A DNA stretch of 30,127 bases, taken from the NCBI GenBank assembly GCA_037178675.1, contig JAYMGJ010000129.1, positions 1-30,127 on the forward strand. Reading direction: 5' to 3'. The translations under genes and the position numbers were made by a program. This DNA comes from Scleroderma bovista. Its lineage: Eukaryota; Basidiomycota; Agaricomycetes; Boletales; Sclerodermataceae. Position 1 is the stretch's first letter. Each line of letters begins with the position of its first letter. The notes under the pieces are model-generated. The model made no database searches, had not been told where the DNA came from, and worked only from the letters and a program-made list of their open reading frames with translations. Positions 1 through 10,007 of the stretch are shown piece by piece.

Positions 1-1166
1 GTCTGTTCTAACTCCTGGTCACCTCTAGTCCATCTCCAGACTCTCTGGTCAAGTTCTGACCATCTCCTGCAGTTCCGCTTTTGACCTGTCCAACTCTGGC
101 GGACTTCCTGGTCACGTCTTGGTCAGCTCTAGCAGCTCTGCTCGCAAACTCCGGTTTGCATCTTGCCTCTGGACATTCTCTAAGTCACCTGACTTCTTGT
201 CCAAACTCCTGGTGCTTCCTTTGAGACCCTGTCTCTCTGACATCTCTGCAAGTCCTGCTTTGCATCTCCGGCTCATATCCAAAACTCCGGACCTCTTGCA
301 TCATTTCCCAGGTCATCTGACTTATCTCCAGCAGCTCTGCCTTCGATGTCTGGTTTTGCATCTCAAAACTCCGGACATCTTGTCCTCTGTTCTTGTCGAC
401 GCCTCCAGCAGTTCTGCTTGCGATCTCCGACTTGTAATTCTGGACTTTATTTGTCACCTTTGTAGTCATCCGACTCCCTCTCCTGACACCCTGCTTACCA
501 TCTCCGGCTTGAATCTCAAAATTCTGGACTTCTGTGTCATCTCCAGAGTCATCAGACTCTCTGTCGGTGCTACTTGCACTTGCAATCTTCAGCTTGCACC
601 AAAAAATTCCGGACTTCTTGTATCATCTGTGGATTCATCTGACTGCTTGTCTTGACTCCTGCTCATGATCTCTGGTCCATATCTAAAAAACTCTGGACTT
701 CTCATATCATCTCCGGAGCCATCTGCTTCCCTGCCTTGACTCCTGCTCGCAGTTCCCTGCTTGCAACTCAAAACTCCGGACCTCCTGTGTCATCAGACTC
801 CTTGTCCTGACTCCTGGTGTTTTCTCCGGAACACTTTGTCCACTGTGACATCTCCAGCTGTCTTGCTTGTGATTCCTGACTCCTTTTCAACTCCGGATAC
901 ACCATGTCGTCTCCTGAGTCATCTGACTCACTTCTCCCGACATACTGTCGCTTCTCTGAGACACTCTGTCTACTCCGACATCCTGCCTGACTGTCTGACC
1001 TTGACACCTGTTTGCTCTGGCTTGGACTTCCTGGACCTGGACTCATCTCCAGTATCATCACTCACTGATGGTTCACCCAGACCTTAGCCTAGTCCTTCTG
1101 TTAGTCCCAATGGTAGACCTCACACTCTATGTTGCATCCGCACTGAAGCCTCGAGGGCTCGGCCCT
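1..1166 (+). repeat. Degenerate ~85-bp repeats, 3' internal part of an LTR element
   Basis: A C/T-rich strand built from a degenerate unit of about 85 bp. The core 'aactccggacttcttg' followed by 'tcatctgactcc..gtc' recurs near 280, 366, 514, 602, 686 and 770. Open frames exist on both strands only because the unit lacks stops; none resembles a known protein. The stretch runs into a polypurine tract and an LTR start, so I infer it is non-coding or satellite-like sequence between pol and the 3' LTR of an element whose body lies left of the window. Confidence 0.55.
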
Positions 1167-1179
1167 AAGAGGGGGATAC
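1167..1179 (+). other. Polypurine tract before 3' LTR
   Basis: The purine run 'aagagggggat' lies directly before TGTCATATCC, the layout expected for the plus-strand primer site of an LTR retrotransposon. It fixes the LTR start at 1180. Confidence 0.6.
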
Positions 1180-2174
1180 TGTCATATCCATACTTTTCCA
1201 GTCGCAACTCCGGTCTAACCATGGCCCGCCTGACCTCTCCTTAGGCATAGATGCAACTCCGGATCTAGTCCGGCCATCTCCAGCCCTATAGCTGCGCTCA
1301 ACTCCGGACCACTTTCCCGCGGTCCGGACTTACTCCGCAAAAACCCGGACTTACTCCCTGTGCTTCTCTAGTGCCCGGACTTCGTTCGTTTGACCTGGAC
1401 TTGACTCTCCGCACTAACTAGCACCTACTAGTGTCTGGACTTACCTCCTCATTAGTTTCCCTGCACCTCTGGACCTCCTAGTAAGATCGTTGAGGAGAAC
1501 CGGTCTTGACATATACACTGAAGAGAGAGTTATTGCTTAGTAAGCTAAGTACAAGCCTACATATCTAAGGTAGAGAGTTCAGTATCTTCAGTATCAGTAC
1601 TACCAGTAATTCTACACACCTAGAGACAGGACTGTCTCTACATTGCACAGATATGCTTCCGCTAACTACGACCCTTGGTCTAGTCTGCATCCAGTCCTTA
1701 CCACACTTCCCCATCTACCCTGTTGTACTGTGAGTTCTCCGTGTTCCATTTATATCTTCTACCTTGTAGTATTTTCTCCGGACCTTACTTATTTTCATCG
1801 GACCTGACCTAGTCCCAGCTCTGGTTATTCCTTGTCTGCCCTTTGGGCTGTTTACTTGTCACCGTAAATACTCAACCCTAGTTCTCCGTAGTATAAGTAT
1901 CCTGTACTCTGTCCTGTATACCTCAGTCTGAAATCAACTTAGTCACTACTCCAGTCTCTGTCTGTCTCTGTCCCCGTCTCCGTCTCCGACTCCACCACCT
2001 TGACCGGAACCTACGCAAGGGATCAATGCACGTTGTCCTTGTCATTGAATCCAAGCGGTCACCAACTCCGGCCGGACTAATCCCTTGTCCAGCCCTCTGC
2101 CCTCTTCCTTCATCCACTTCCGTCCGGACTTGATCAGACCTCCTACTGGAGTAGACCCGGACTTGACATTGCCC
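1180..2174 (+). mobile_element. LTR of the TCCGGA-rich retroelement family (composite)
   Basis: It starts TGTCATATCC after a polypurine tract and ends ..GGACTTGACA at 2174, with a TATA-like 'tataagta' near 1891. Two parts have inverted relatives elsewhere: about 1280-1512 matches 8099-8331, and about 1645-2174 matches 6856-7385. The 130 bp between (1513-1644) matches neither. The 1280-1512 block itself ends TTGACA, so this may be one long LTR or a chimera of two related LTRs. The motif TCCGGA recurs throughout. No flanking target duplication is expected on the left because the body of the element is there. Confidence 0.6.
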
Positions 2175-2800
2175 AACACTGGTTATCCACCCAATACTGT
2201 TGACTACACAGTGGGGGTTGACTACACCACAGTTGCACTACCAACCCAGGGGTAACTGCCCATTGTGGGTTGACTCCCACTGCAGAAACTGCAGGTTCAA
2301 TACTTACTGCAGGTTATCTGCCCACCATGGGTTAGCTGGCCTTGTTGACTACATAGTTCAGGTTTACTAACCAGTGGAGTGAGTACCCACCATGGGTTGG
2401 CCACAAACTGGGGTCCCAACTTTAACCACGTACCTACCCCTGGTTGACCACCTACTGCAGGTTACACCACAGGTTCAATACATGCTGCGGGTTAGCCAAC
2501 CAATATGGGTTGGCTACACAGATGACTCTCGACCACAGGTTGACTACCAACTGCAGTCGTACTCCCAACCACGTACCTGCCCCAGGGTGACTGCCCATTG
2601 TGGGTTGATTATCCCATGCAGGTGACACCGCAGGTTCAATACATACCGCCAGTTGGCTACCCACCACAGGTTAGCTAGCTACTGCTGTTGACCACAGCAG
2701 TTTGACCACCCCATGGACTGGGTACCCACCACCAGTTGGCCACCAAACAAGGTCCCAGGTCTAACCAGTACCTACCCAGGGTTGATGACCCACTGCAGGT
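2175..2800. repeat. 336-bp tandem repeat, about two units
   Basis: The block 'gcccattgtgggttga..tgcag..gcaggttcaatac' at 2257-2303 recurs at about 2593-2640, and 'gtacccaccatgggttggcc' at 2385 recurs in diverged form at 2720, giving a period near 336 bp. It lies just beyond the 3' end of the TET/JBP copy at 2860-3800. Repeats of similar flavour (aaccYgc, ggttggcYaac) also lie beyond the 3' end of the intact copy. I infer subterminal repeats of a DNA transposon. The short open frames here are not convincing genes. Confidence 0.6.
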
Positions 2801-2859
2801 CCTATGAAGAGATGTCAATATTAATATATATCCCAGCTCTACAAATTCCTTTCCAGTAT

Positions 2860-3800
2860 TTACAGTATGGAAGGCCTCAACAACCTCTCCACACTATCAA
2901 TCCTCATCCAATCCGCACACCTTGGAACCCTTACCCAATGGTGAATGTTATCCCTCATATAGGAGGTCAAACAGTACTGGTTTCCTTCTACAGCATTTAC
3001 CCCATGCCTAAGAAGCCTCCCAGAGAATGTGACTGTGGTACCTGGCTTGTACACCAGCTCGATGCCCAGGGTAGGGATGGCCATGACACAGTCAGTGTAT
3101 TCACCCACATTTACTATGACATCATACCAACTGGCACAGGATTGGGGATCATGGTGGAGGGGGGGTGGACTGGTTTGCAATAAGCGAAATATTGGTAAAT
3201 GGGGTGGGCCAGAGGGATAAGGCACTGTTCATGACTGGGTCATTTGTGGAAGACCAATCTCCCAATAGTCTAATTCCTCACATTCCATCGTCATACAGCT
3301 GTGGATGCATGATTGACAATGCACCCAATATAATTGAGGTCAGCTGAACCATAGCTTGTAACCACTGGAATCCCACAGTGGTATTAAGGTTCCTGGATAT
3401 AGAAGCATTTGCATGCTGAATATATTTCCATTAATGAATGTATGGCAGGAATGGTAAGCACTCACATAATGTCCCATTTGATGCCTTGCAGGAGAAAGCT
3501 CCAAACAACCAGTCACAAAGGCCTGTGTTGGATGAAACTACTGCAGGTCAGACCACCATGTCTGGCCAGTTATACTGGTGGACAGTTGTGTATGGAGTGG
3601 ACTTGATGCCTGAAGAATATTTGTCTACAGGTATTATAGAAAATTATGAACAGAAGAGGTATCAGATCATACCTGTGTTGGGCATGCCAGGGCACCAGGA
3701 AGATACCACAAAGTTACAATTCCCCCTCCCCCAAAATCATCACTGGTTCATGGATAAGACCTGAAATAGTAGCAGGGAACTTGGTAAGGAAGGCTTGCTC
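2860..3800 (-). pseudogene. Second TET/JBP-like dioxygenase copy, truncated and decayed
   Basis: Inverted, diverged copy of the gene at 11187-12448; the same exons and introns can be aligned. The C-terminal exon still encodes the iron-binding region: HHD (the HxD motif), then SGRLLRHGVNAVEGNQ with the distal His and Arg. Intron donors GTATG and GTGAGT sit at the same places as in the intact copy. Damage: a one-base deletion after 'ggggagggg' (about 3719-3725) shifts the frame, an in-frame TAG stands where the intact copy has Tyr in EPRYF, and the 5' part is missing because a copia LTR starts at 3801. Two changes next to the stop (CCG to CTG, CGG to CAG) are CpG transitions. It is surely dead as a full-length gene. 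Confidence 0.85.
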
Positions 3801-4088
3801 TGTTGGAGCAATACCTATGTACGTAGAGGAACTGCTACTCCAACTCACCTGTTGGGTGGAGTGCACAACCAGAGATGGTAGTGGTAGCTGGTCAAGAGGT
3901 GTTATATTATATAAGCGATGAACACTGTTTATATACAACAAATAGTGTGACACATGACTGTGATGTGTGATGTGTGACATGTAACATCTACTCTAAAGAG
4001 GACTATTACTAAGTCTACACTAATATGGGTCGCAGTCTTGTGCGCACTTTGTCAACGGTTTACACCGGGTGCACGTGCGACTTCAACA
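3801..4088 (-). mobile_element. Ty1/copia 3' LTR (288 bp)
   Basis: Read on the minus strand this is TGTTGAAGTC..GGAGCAATACC ending CCAACA, 288 bp, the same length as the LTR at 29146-29433 and about 95% alike by eye. A TATA box (TATATAAA) and the 3' LTR position after a polypurine tract fit. The base pairs outside its 3' end are 'tgctc' (3796-3800), one half of the expected 5-bp duplication. The other half is lost with the 5' end of the element. Confidence 0.9.
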
Positions 4089-4099
4089 CTCCCCCTTGC
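4089..4099 (-). other. Copia polypurine tract
   Basis: Minus strand 'gcaagggggag' directly before the LTR start TGTTGAAG; standard primer site for plus-strand synthesis. Confidence 0.75.
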
Positions 4100-4134
4100 T
4101 GTGCTGCACGTAGAGCACTTCAGCAAATAAGGTG

Positions 4135-7100
4135 CTAGATGCTGCCAGAGGGAAACTGTAAGCCTAGTTGAGCTCTGAACTTCGCAAATTTCTCATGTGG
4201 TAAGTTCTTGGTGAGCAGATCGGCGGGATTCTCAGCACCATCAATGAAGAATAGCTCCATGTTACCTTTCGCGACTGACTCACGGATTCCGTGGTAGCGG
4301 ATGTCAATGTGCTTGGAGCGAGGCTCCATTACAGGGTTGGATGCCATGAATATGGACCCCTGATTATCACCGCAAATCGGGATAGCTTTCAGCTTGTAGC
4401 CGAGCTCACCGAGTAAGCTTCAAATCCAGGTAACTTGGCGAGCGCAATCGCTCAAAGCCATGTATTCGGCCTCAGTGGACGAGTACGCAATAGTCTTCTG
4501 CGCACGAGAAGTCCAACTGATCAAGCCATCTGCAAGCTTCAGATAGAAACCTGTCTGCGAGAGGCAAGAGGTAGGGTCTGATCCCCAATCTGAGTCTGTG
4601 CATGCAATCAGGCCAGCACCAGATCCACCATTGTATACTAGGGAGTATGTAGGTGTCCCAATTAGATAGCGACAGATATACAGCGCTTTGTTTAGGTGGT
4701 CCTGGGATGGGTTCACAGCATGGCGCGAGAGGTGCGTGACTGCAAAGGCAATGTTGGGCCTAGTGCCTAACATAAGGTACAGAAGGGACCCAATAACCAT
4801 CTGGAAACGGGAGCGGAGATCCGCATCAACAGGCTCTGTATTTTTGGTGGCATAGTAGCCAGCCAGCAGTGGGGTGCTTGCGGACTTTGCATTGAGCATG
4901 CCGCAGCGTTCAACGACCTTTTGGAGGTACACGCACTGATCCAAGTGGATAGTGCAACCTTTGCAGGTGATTCGCATATGGAGAAACTCCTTAGGTTCTC
5001 TGCACTCCCATTTGCGCATGAACTGCGCTTTGATGGCATCAACAACAGCCTTGTTAGGGCTGCAGAATAAAGCGTCGTCAACATATATTATTCCAATGAC
5101 AATGTTGGTGCCTTTCTTCTTGTAGAAGAAGATGCCTGCTTCAGACTTAAGGTGCTCAAACCCGAGTTCCTTGAGAGACTCATCGAGTGTGCACCACCAA
5201 GCTAGGCCAGCCTGTTTGAGGCCATAGAGGGCACGCCAGAGGTGGAGCACCTTGCGCTCTTGCCCAGGAACTGTAAACCCTTCAGGTTGTTCCATATAGA
5301 TCTCTTTGTTGAGCTTGCCATACAAGTAGGTGCTCCGAACGTCGAGTCCAGTAATATACCAATTCTCAAGTGCAGCAAGCGCAAGCATGAGGCACACTGT
5401 TTCAAAGCGCACAACTGGTGAGAAGACCTGGTCGAAATCTAATCCCTCGACCAGGGAGAAGCCTTTTGCTACTAAGCAGGCTTTCTTGTGTCCATCCGAC
5501 TTAACATCGAAGACCCATTGATTCTTTATGACCTTCCGGTCTCAGGGACAGTCAACTAGCTCAAAGACTTTGCGCTTTCGCAGCACGTTGAGCTCTTCTT
5601 GGCAAGCAAGTCGCCAGAGTTTCTGCTCAGCTTGGGGTAAGCGAGCGATGTCCTTGTAGGACCAGTTGCGAATGCTCTCATATTGAGGCTCACAGGTTTC
5701 AAGGGCTTTGCCCATCAGGAATTGGACTAGGTTTGCTCCCCCTTCCTCACACATCTTTTGCACATCTTCCTCACTGGGAGTTTCAGAGGTGTCAGGGAAA
5801 CCACCAGGGATATGGTCTGGTGTGTCCGGTTGTGGGGGCCTAGGGGCCTCACCCACTGTTTCTTGCCATCGAGAGGCACTTTCGATATCCTGGAGTTGCT
5901 CGATGGGATGTCGCCGCTCACCATACACGTTACCGGGGCGCAATGGCGCTCTACGTTCACGTTGGGGGTGGGCAGGGATATTCACTGCAGGGGGTCGTGG
6001 CACATTTTGGCAGTGTTCAGCTTGGCCAGGGCGCTGCGGTGCCAGAGGTGGCGGGTTTCTAGCCAGTGAAGGTGTTCTCGGTGCCGGTGGAGGCACTGGA
6101 GATGGTGTATGGGGAGGATTTGGTTGATTAGGCTCTTCCTCAGGAGCCTCAGGTTCCTCGCACTTTGGATCGTCATCCTGCACTTGGGGATGTGGATAGC
6201 CATGGTCATGTTCCACATTGTCATCACTGTTGATATCATCAGGGGGGTTCCCTGGTCGATCGGTGGCAGGTTTCAGATTTGCCCTTCCAAAAGGGTTCTT
6301 GAGAGGTTTGTGCCTGTTTTTGGGGCAGCAAGGGAAGTGACGCTCATCAAAGACGGCGTGAGCAGCGGTGAACACTGCATTGGTGGAGCGCATAAACAAG
6401 AAGTTGCGCTCATTGCCAGGGGCAACACCAACATAAGTCATAAGCTCCGACTTGGGAGCCATCTTGTTTGCTCGAGCCAAGGCTGGGAGGTAGACAAAGG
6501 CTCCACAGCCAAACACATGTAGGTGGTCGATGTTAGGCATCTCCCCCTTAAGCATTTCATGGGGGGTGCGCCATCAGAGGCGAGCTACCGGAGTACGGTT
6601 ATAAATGTGGGTTGCGTGAGCAAACACAAATTCCCACCAGGAGTCAGGAATGCAGGCTTGATGCTGCATAGACTCAGCTTTATCCATGAGAGTGCACCCT
6701 AGACGCTCAGCGCGGCCATTCTGCATGGGGGTTCTTGGAGCACTTTGGTATATTTTAATTCCTTTCTCAAGGAGTGCTTGATCAAACAGATCAGATTTAT
6801 ATTCTCCGCTGGCATTGGACATCCATCCAACGACGTGCGTATCATGTTGGACGTGTGTCAAGTCCGGGTCTACTCCGGTAGGGGGTCCGGTCAAGTCCGG
6901 ACGAAAGCGGACAAAGGGAGAGGGCAGAGGGCTGGACAAGAGATTAGTCCGGCCGGAGTTGGTGACCACTTGGATTCAACGACTAAGGATAACGAGCGTT
7001 GATCCCTTGCGTAGGTTCCAGTCAAGAAGGGGAGACAGAGACAGAGACAGAGACGGGCAAGATCAGGAGTAGAGACTATGGTTGATTTCAGACTGAGGAG

Positions 7101-8098
7101 TACAGGATAATCTACAGAGTACTTATACTAAGTGCAAACTAGGGACAAGTATATACGGTGACAAATAAACAGCCTAATGGCGGACAAAGGACGACCGGAG
7201 TAAGGGATAGACCAGGTCCGACAAAAATAAAGTCAGGTCCGATGAAAATAAAACAGGTCCGGAGAAAATACTACAAGGTATGATTTAACGAGTTCACGGA
7301 GAACTCACGTCAAGGCAGGGTAGACGGGCAAGTGTGGTAAAGACTGTATGCGGGCTAGACCAAGGGTCGTAGTTAGCGGAAGGTTATCTGCGCGTCCGTT
7401 GACCGGAGTAACTGAGAACAACCGGAGTTGAGCTGTAGGACTGCGATGTGACTGGAGTAACCGGATATGATCCGGAGTTGGACATGGTCGTAACAACATG
7501 CACCATTTCGAGGAAATCTTTGGCAGCCGTAATCACTGCAGCTTTGGAGCCAAGAGGCATAGTCCAGGCGTGAGAAGTGTAGTCATCATAGAAGGTGATA
7601 ATGTATTTAAACTTCCAGTACGACGTAACCGGGAAGGATTTGAGATCAGAGTGCACCAGCTCGAAAGGCTTGGAAGCATGTCTTTCATTTTCTGGGAAAG
7701 CTCGATTGGGCATCTTGCCAAGAGCACATCCAGGGCAAACACAGTCCTCAGTAGGAAAGTGAATCTCCAGGAAGCGCTGCGTATGTTTTTGTGTGCATCA
7801 GAGTACTTCCTTAGAGGGGTGCCCAAATCTCCGGTGCATAATGTCATAATCGACTTTGCTCACGGAGGCAATATAGTTCAATCTAATTATCGGGATAGAT
7901 CTAATCCCAAAAATGATGTTGCGATTGTCTTCTGGGTCTGGCCCAAACCATAAGTGTTGTGCCTTGTTGGTGAGGTTAATCCCTCTCTTATCGCCAGTGA
8001 CCCTGTAATTACACTGGAGCATTTTGCCCATAGAAATAAGGTGTGCAGTAGTGCCTGGCATATGGAGCACCTGGGTGAGTGTGATTACTTGCTCATTC
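4135..8098 (-). pseudogene. Ty1/copia pol polyprotein, 5' truncated, four TGA stops
   Basis: In N to C order on the minus strand: GAG-pre-integrase zinc region (LHMPGTTAHLISMGKM, then MHRRFGHPS, then CPGCALGKMP), integrase core (ELVHSDLKSFP, then ASGEYKSDLF, then TPMQNGRAERL), a proline-rich linker, reverse transcriptase (KNQWVFDVKSDGHKKACLVA; the active-site YVDD in IIYVDDALF) and RNase H (ACTDSDWGSDP, YSSTEAEYMALSD). The order is that of copia, with integrase before RT. After removing the solo LTR at 6856-7495 with its 5-bp duplication, the whole region is one frame with no frameshift. It is broken only by TGA codons at 7798, 6574, 5542 and 4420 (lower coordinate), each where Arg is expected. 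Gag and the 5' LTR are absent; the frame ends abruptly at 8098 against another LTR. Confidence 0.92.
6856..7495 (-). mobile_element. Solo LTR inserted in copia integrase (640 bp)
   Basis: On the minus strand it begins TGTTACGACC and ends GGACTTGACA. It is flanked by acgtg (6851-6855) and acatg (7496-7500), a 5-bp target duplication with one transition. Excision of element plus one duplication joins copia codons ..EMVH and VQHDTHVVGW.. in frame, which supports the boundaries. A run of 'gagaca' units lies near 7032-7055. The half 6856-7385 matches the LTR at 1645-2174. Solo form implies recombination between the two LTRs of a full element after insertion. Confidence 0.9.
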
Positions 8099-8519
8099 TG
8101 TCAAGACCGGTTCTCCTCAACGATCTTACTAGGAGGTCCAGGGGTGCAGGGAACTAATGAGGAGGTAAGTCCAGACACTAGTAGGTGCTAGTTAGTGCGG
8201 AGAGTCAAGTCCAGGTCAAATGAACGAAGTCCGGGCACTAGAGGAGCACAGGGAGTAAGTCCGTGTTTTTGCGGAGTAAGTCCGGACCGCGGGAAAGTGG
8301 TCCGGAGTTGAGCGGAGCTTGTCCGGAGCGAAGGACATCCCAGAGGTGGGATAAGTCCTGAGAGGTCTAGCGTCGAGTCTGGGACAGAGGTGGCTTTTGC
8401 CCTCGTGCAAGTAGGAGACTTGCTAGGATCGGACATAGGACCAAGGGGATGAGATAGGGCGGAGGCCGGAGTTGGCTGGAGTTCAGGAGTTCAGATGAAC
8501 AGATGGATTAGGAGAGCAT
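8099..8519 (-). mobile_element. LTR fragment of the TCCGGA-rich family
   Basis: The sequence starts TGTCAAGACCGG at 8099, exactly where copia coding ends. For about 233 bp it is the reverse complement of 1280-1512. From about 8332 to 8519 it no longer aligns with 1180-1280 but keeps the TCCGGA/AACTCC motif. Copia does not resume on the far side; KDZ-like sequence follows instead. So this is not a simple solo insertion, and the right limit is unclear. It may be a deletion or recombination junction between two transposons. Confidence 0.6.
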
Positions 8520-8524
8520 AATGG

Positions 8525-9149
8525 TGTCACGACCGTGACATCCGATCACCCTGTACCCTATTGTCCGATCGTGTCCACGCGTTCGCCGCCCGTTTTATTG
8601 TATGTACTCCCTTTTCCGTTTCTCTCTATCTGTCCTGTATCGCCACCGATCGGTGAGCGTGTTGTCCGTTCTGTCTCCCTGTACGATTACCTAATATGTT
8701 TCCTTTCTTGTTTCCGGTTACTATATGTTCCCGTCCTGTTGCATTACTAATACGATACCTATCGGTAATCCGGTTATCGCACTTACCGTACTTACTCAGC
8801 GCGCAGCGCGTCTGCGCTCGTCGTTCGTCGGTAATCCCGACTTCCCATACATCGCCTCATCCGTTCCACTCAGTATAAATACCTAGATACTCGGTCTGTT
8901 GTAGTTTCAGTTCGAATATTGAATAAGATACTTCTCCTCTGTTCTCCCTTCGCACTCTCCGTCTCTGTCTCGTGCAAGCACTCGGTCGTAGACCGTTTAC
9001 CCTCGGGCTCTCCGTTAGACCCTCGGTCGGCCTTCCTATTACTCGGGAAGCACGACTACACTACATAGTATCTCGGTCTTACCGCTAGGCCAACCTCTGA
9101 CCCCCAGACCCCCCGTAGAGATCAGATCGGTGAAGAACCGGTTTTGACA
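8525..9149 (+). mobile_element. Solo LTR with perfect AATGG target duplication (625 bp)
   Basis: It begins TGTCACGACCGTGACATCC and ends GGTTTTGACA. AATGG is present on both sides (8520-8524 and 9150-9154), so both ends are exact. A TATA box, TATAAAT, lies at 8874-8880, giving plus orientation. The TGTCACGACCGTGACA start is typical of Ty3/Gypsy-like LTRs in basidiomycetes; the superfamily is inference because no internal region remains. The perfect duplication suggests it is younger than the solo LTR at 6856-7495. Confidence 0.92.
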
Positions 9150-9154
9150 AATGG

Positions 9155-9858
9155 GTAGTACAGAGTGGGGGCTCGATTGGCCTGGTGGAGCAAGAACTTC
9201 AGCTCAGACAAGGTCAGGCCAATGACACTTGACATGAAATACGACTTGGTCTAGCAGATAAGGCGGTGTTGTTTCGGACAGAGGTCAGACATGGGAGGAA
9301 CTATGTGGGGACCACCCACGCATGGAAAAAGGTAGCTGACCTGGATGCAATGGTAAAAAGATATGCCACGGTCTACCACCGTTGCAGAAAGCAAATGATC
9401 GCCTTAGAGGCCAAGCCGAGGATCCTGGACCGCTATAAAGTACTTTCCAAAAAGGATCTCACAGTCAGCACTGCGGTCTCAGATCCCAATGCAAGGGGAC
9501 ATCGCCATGACTCTTTGGCATGGTTTTGGACTATGGATATACCCAAAGACACTGATAAAAATGATTGGATGTCAGAATGTAAGCCTTTCCATGCACCATC
9601 ATATACCCTTCAGAATAATGATTCGGACCAGTTTACCGTGTCCACTGGCTGCGGGCAAAGGCAAAGTGAGACAGATGGACTGAGGAAGTGGAGTTGATAA
9701 CTGCAGAACAGGGTTGGACACATACCTTCTTCAGGACCCGGGCAAATCGCTGGGAGGAAAATGCCTCTGAGGCTTCATTATGTGGTGACCGCGGCTTGGC
9801 ATGTTATGCAGCAAGGCAATATGACATGTATAACAAATTGGGTAGACTTTGTCAGTAG
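9155..9858 (+). pseudogene. KDZ-like transposase, C-terminal fragment
   Basis: Read as EQELQLRQGQANDT (9190s), then LFRTEVRHGRNY, HAWKKV, CRKQMIALEA, DPNARGHRHDSLAWFW, DKNDWMSEFYRVHWLRAKAK, then TEEVELITAEQGW, FFRTRANRW and CYAARQYDMYNKLG to a TAG at 9856-9858. This helical, Trp-rich tail is what follows the catalytic core in KDZ (Kyakuja-Dileera-Zisupton) proteins of Agaricomycetes. A 53-bp intron (9579-9631) restores E-F-Y-R-V. Damage: a frame slip near 9227 ('cacttgacatg') and an in-frame TGA at 9667-9669 where Arg is expected. The catalytic part and cysteine cluster are missing, cut by the LTR at 8525-9149 and the junction beyond it. The family call rests on remembered sequence style and is moderately sure. 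Confidence 0.65.
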
Positions 9859-10007
9859 TCCCGTGACTGCTGCATATTATTTGTGTCGTTGAGTCATAAT
9901 TTGTGATGTTCATTATTATGGGGAACATCAGTCAGATAATTCAATTATCATTCAATGTGGACAGGAAAAAATCATAATTGTCATGTGTCACTATTGGGAT
10001 GGCCACA

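Noticed and set aside
119..1087. Open frames of 60-178 codons on both strands in the left repeat
   Set aside because: They follow the ~85-bp repeat unit; composition is driven by the repeat and there is no conserved start.
2392..2667. Opposed open frames in the 336-bp repeat
   Set aside because: Same cause: stop-poor satellite sequence, open on both strands.
5708..6522. Long open frames on the plus strand of the copia region
   Set aside because: They are antisense to the proline-rich linker and integrase of pol and have no protein-like features of their own.
4420..8098. TGA codons in copia as recoding (selenocysteine or programmed readthrough)
   Set aside because: Four TGAs are scattered through integrase, RT and RNase H regions, and two unrelated elements show the same. 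CpG decay of CGA explains all of them without special machinery.
8535..8878. Short ORFs in the solo LTR at 8525-9149
   Set aside because: They lie in U3 of a well-bounded LTR and are Ser/Leu-rich by composition.
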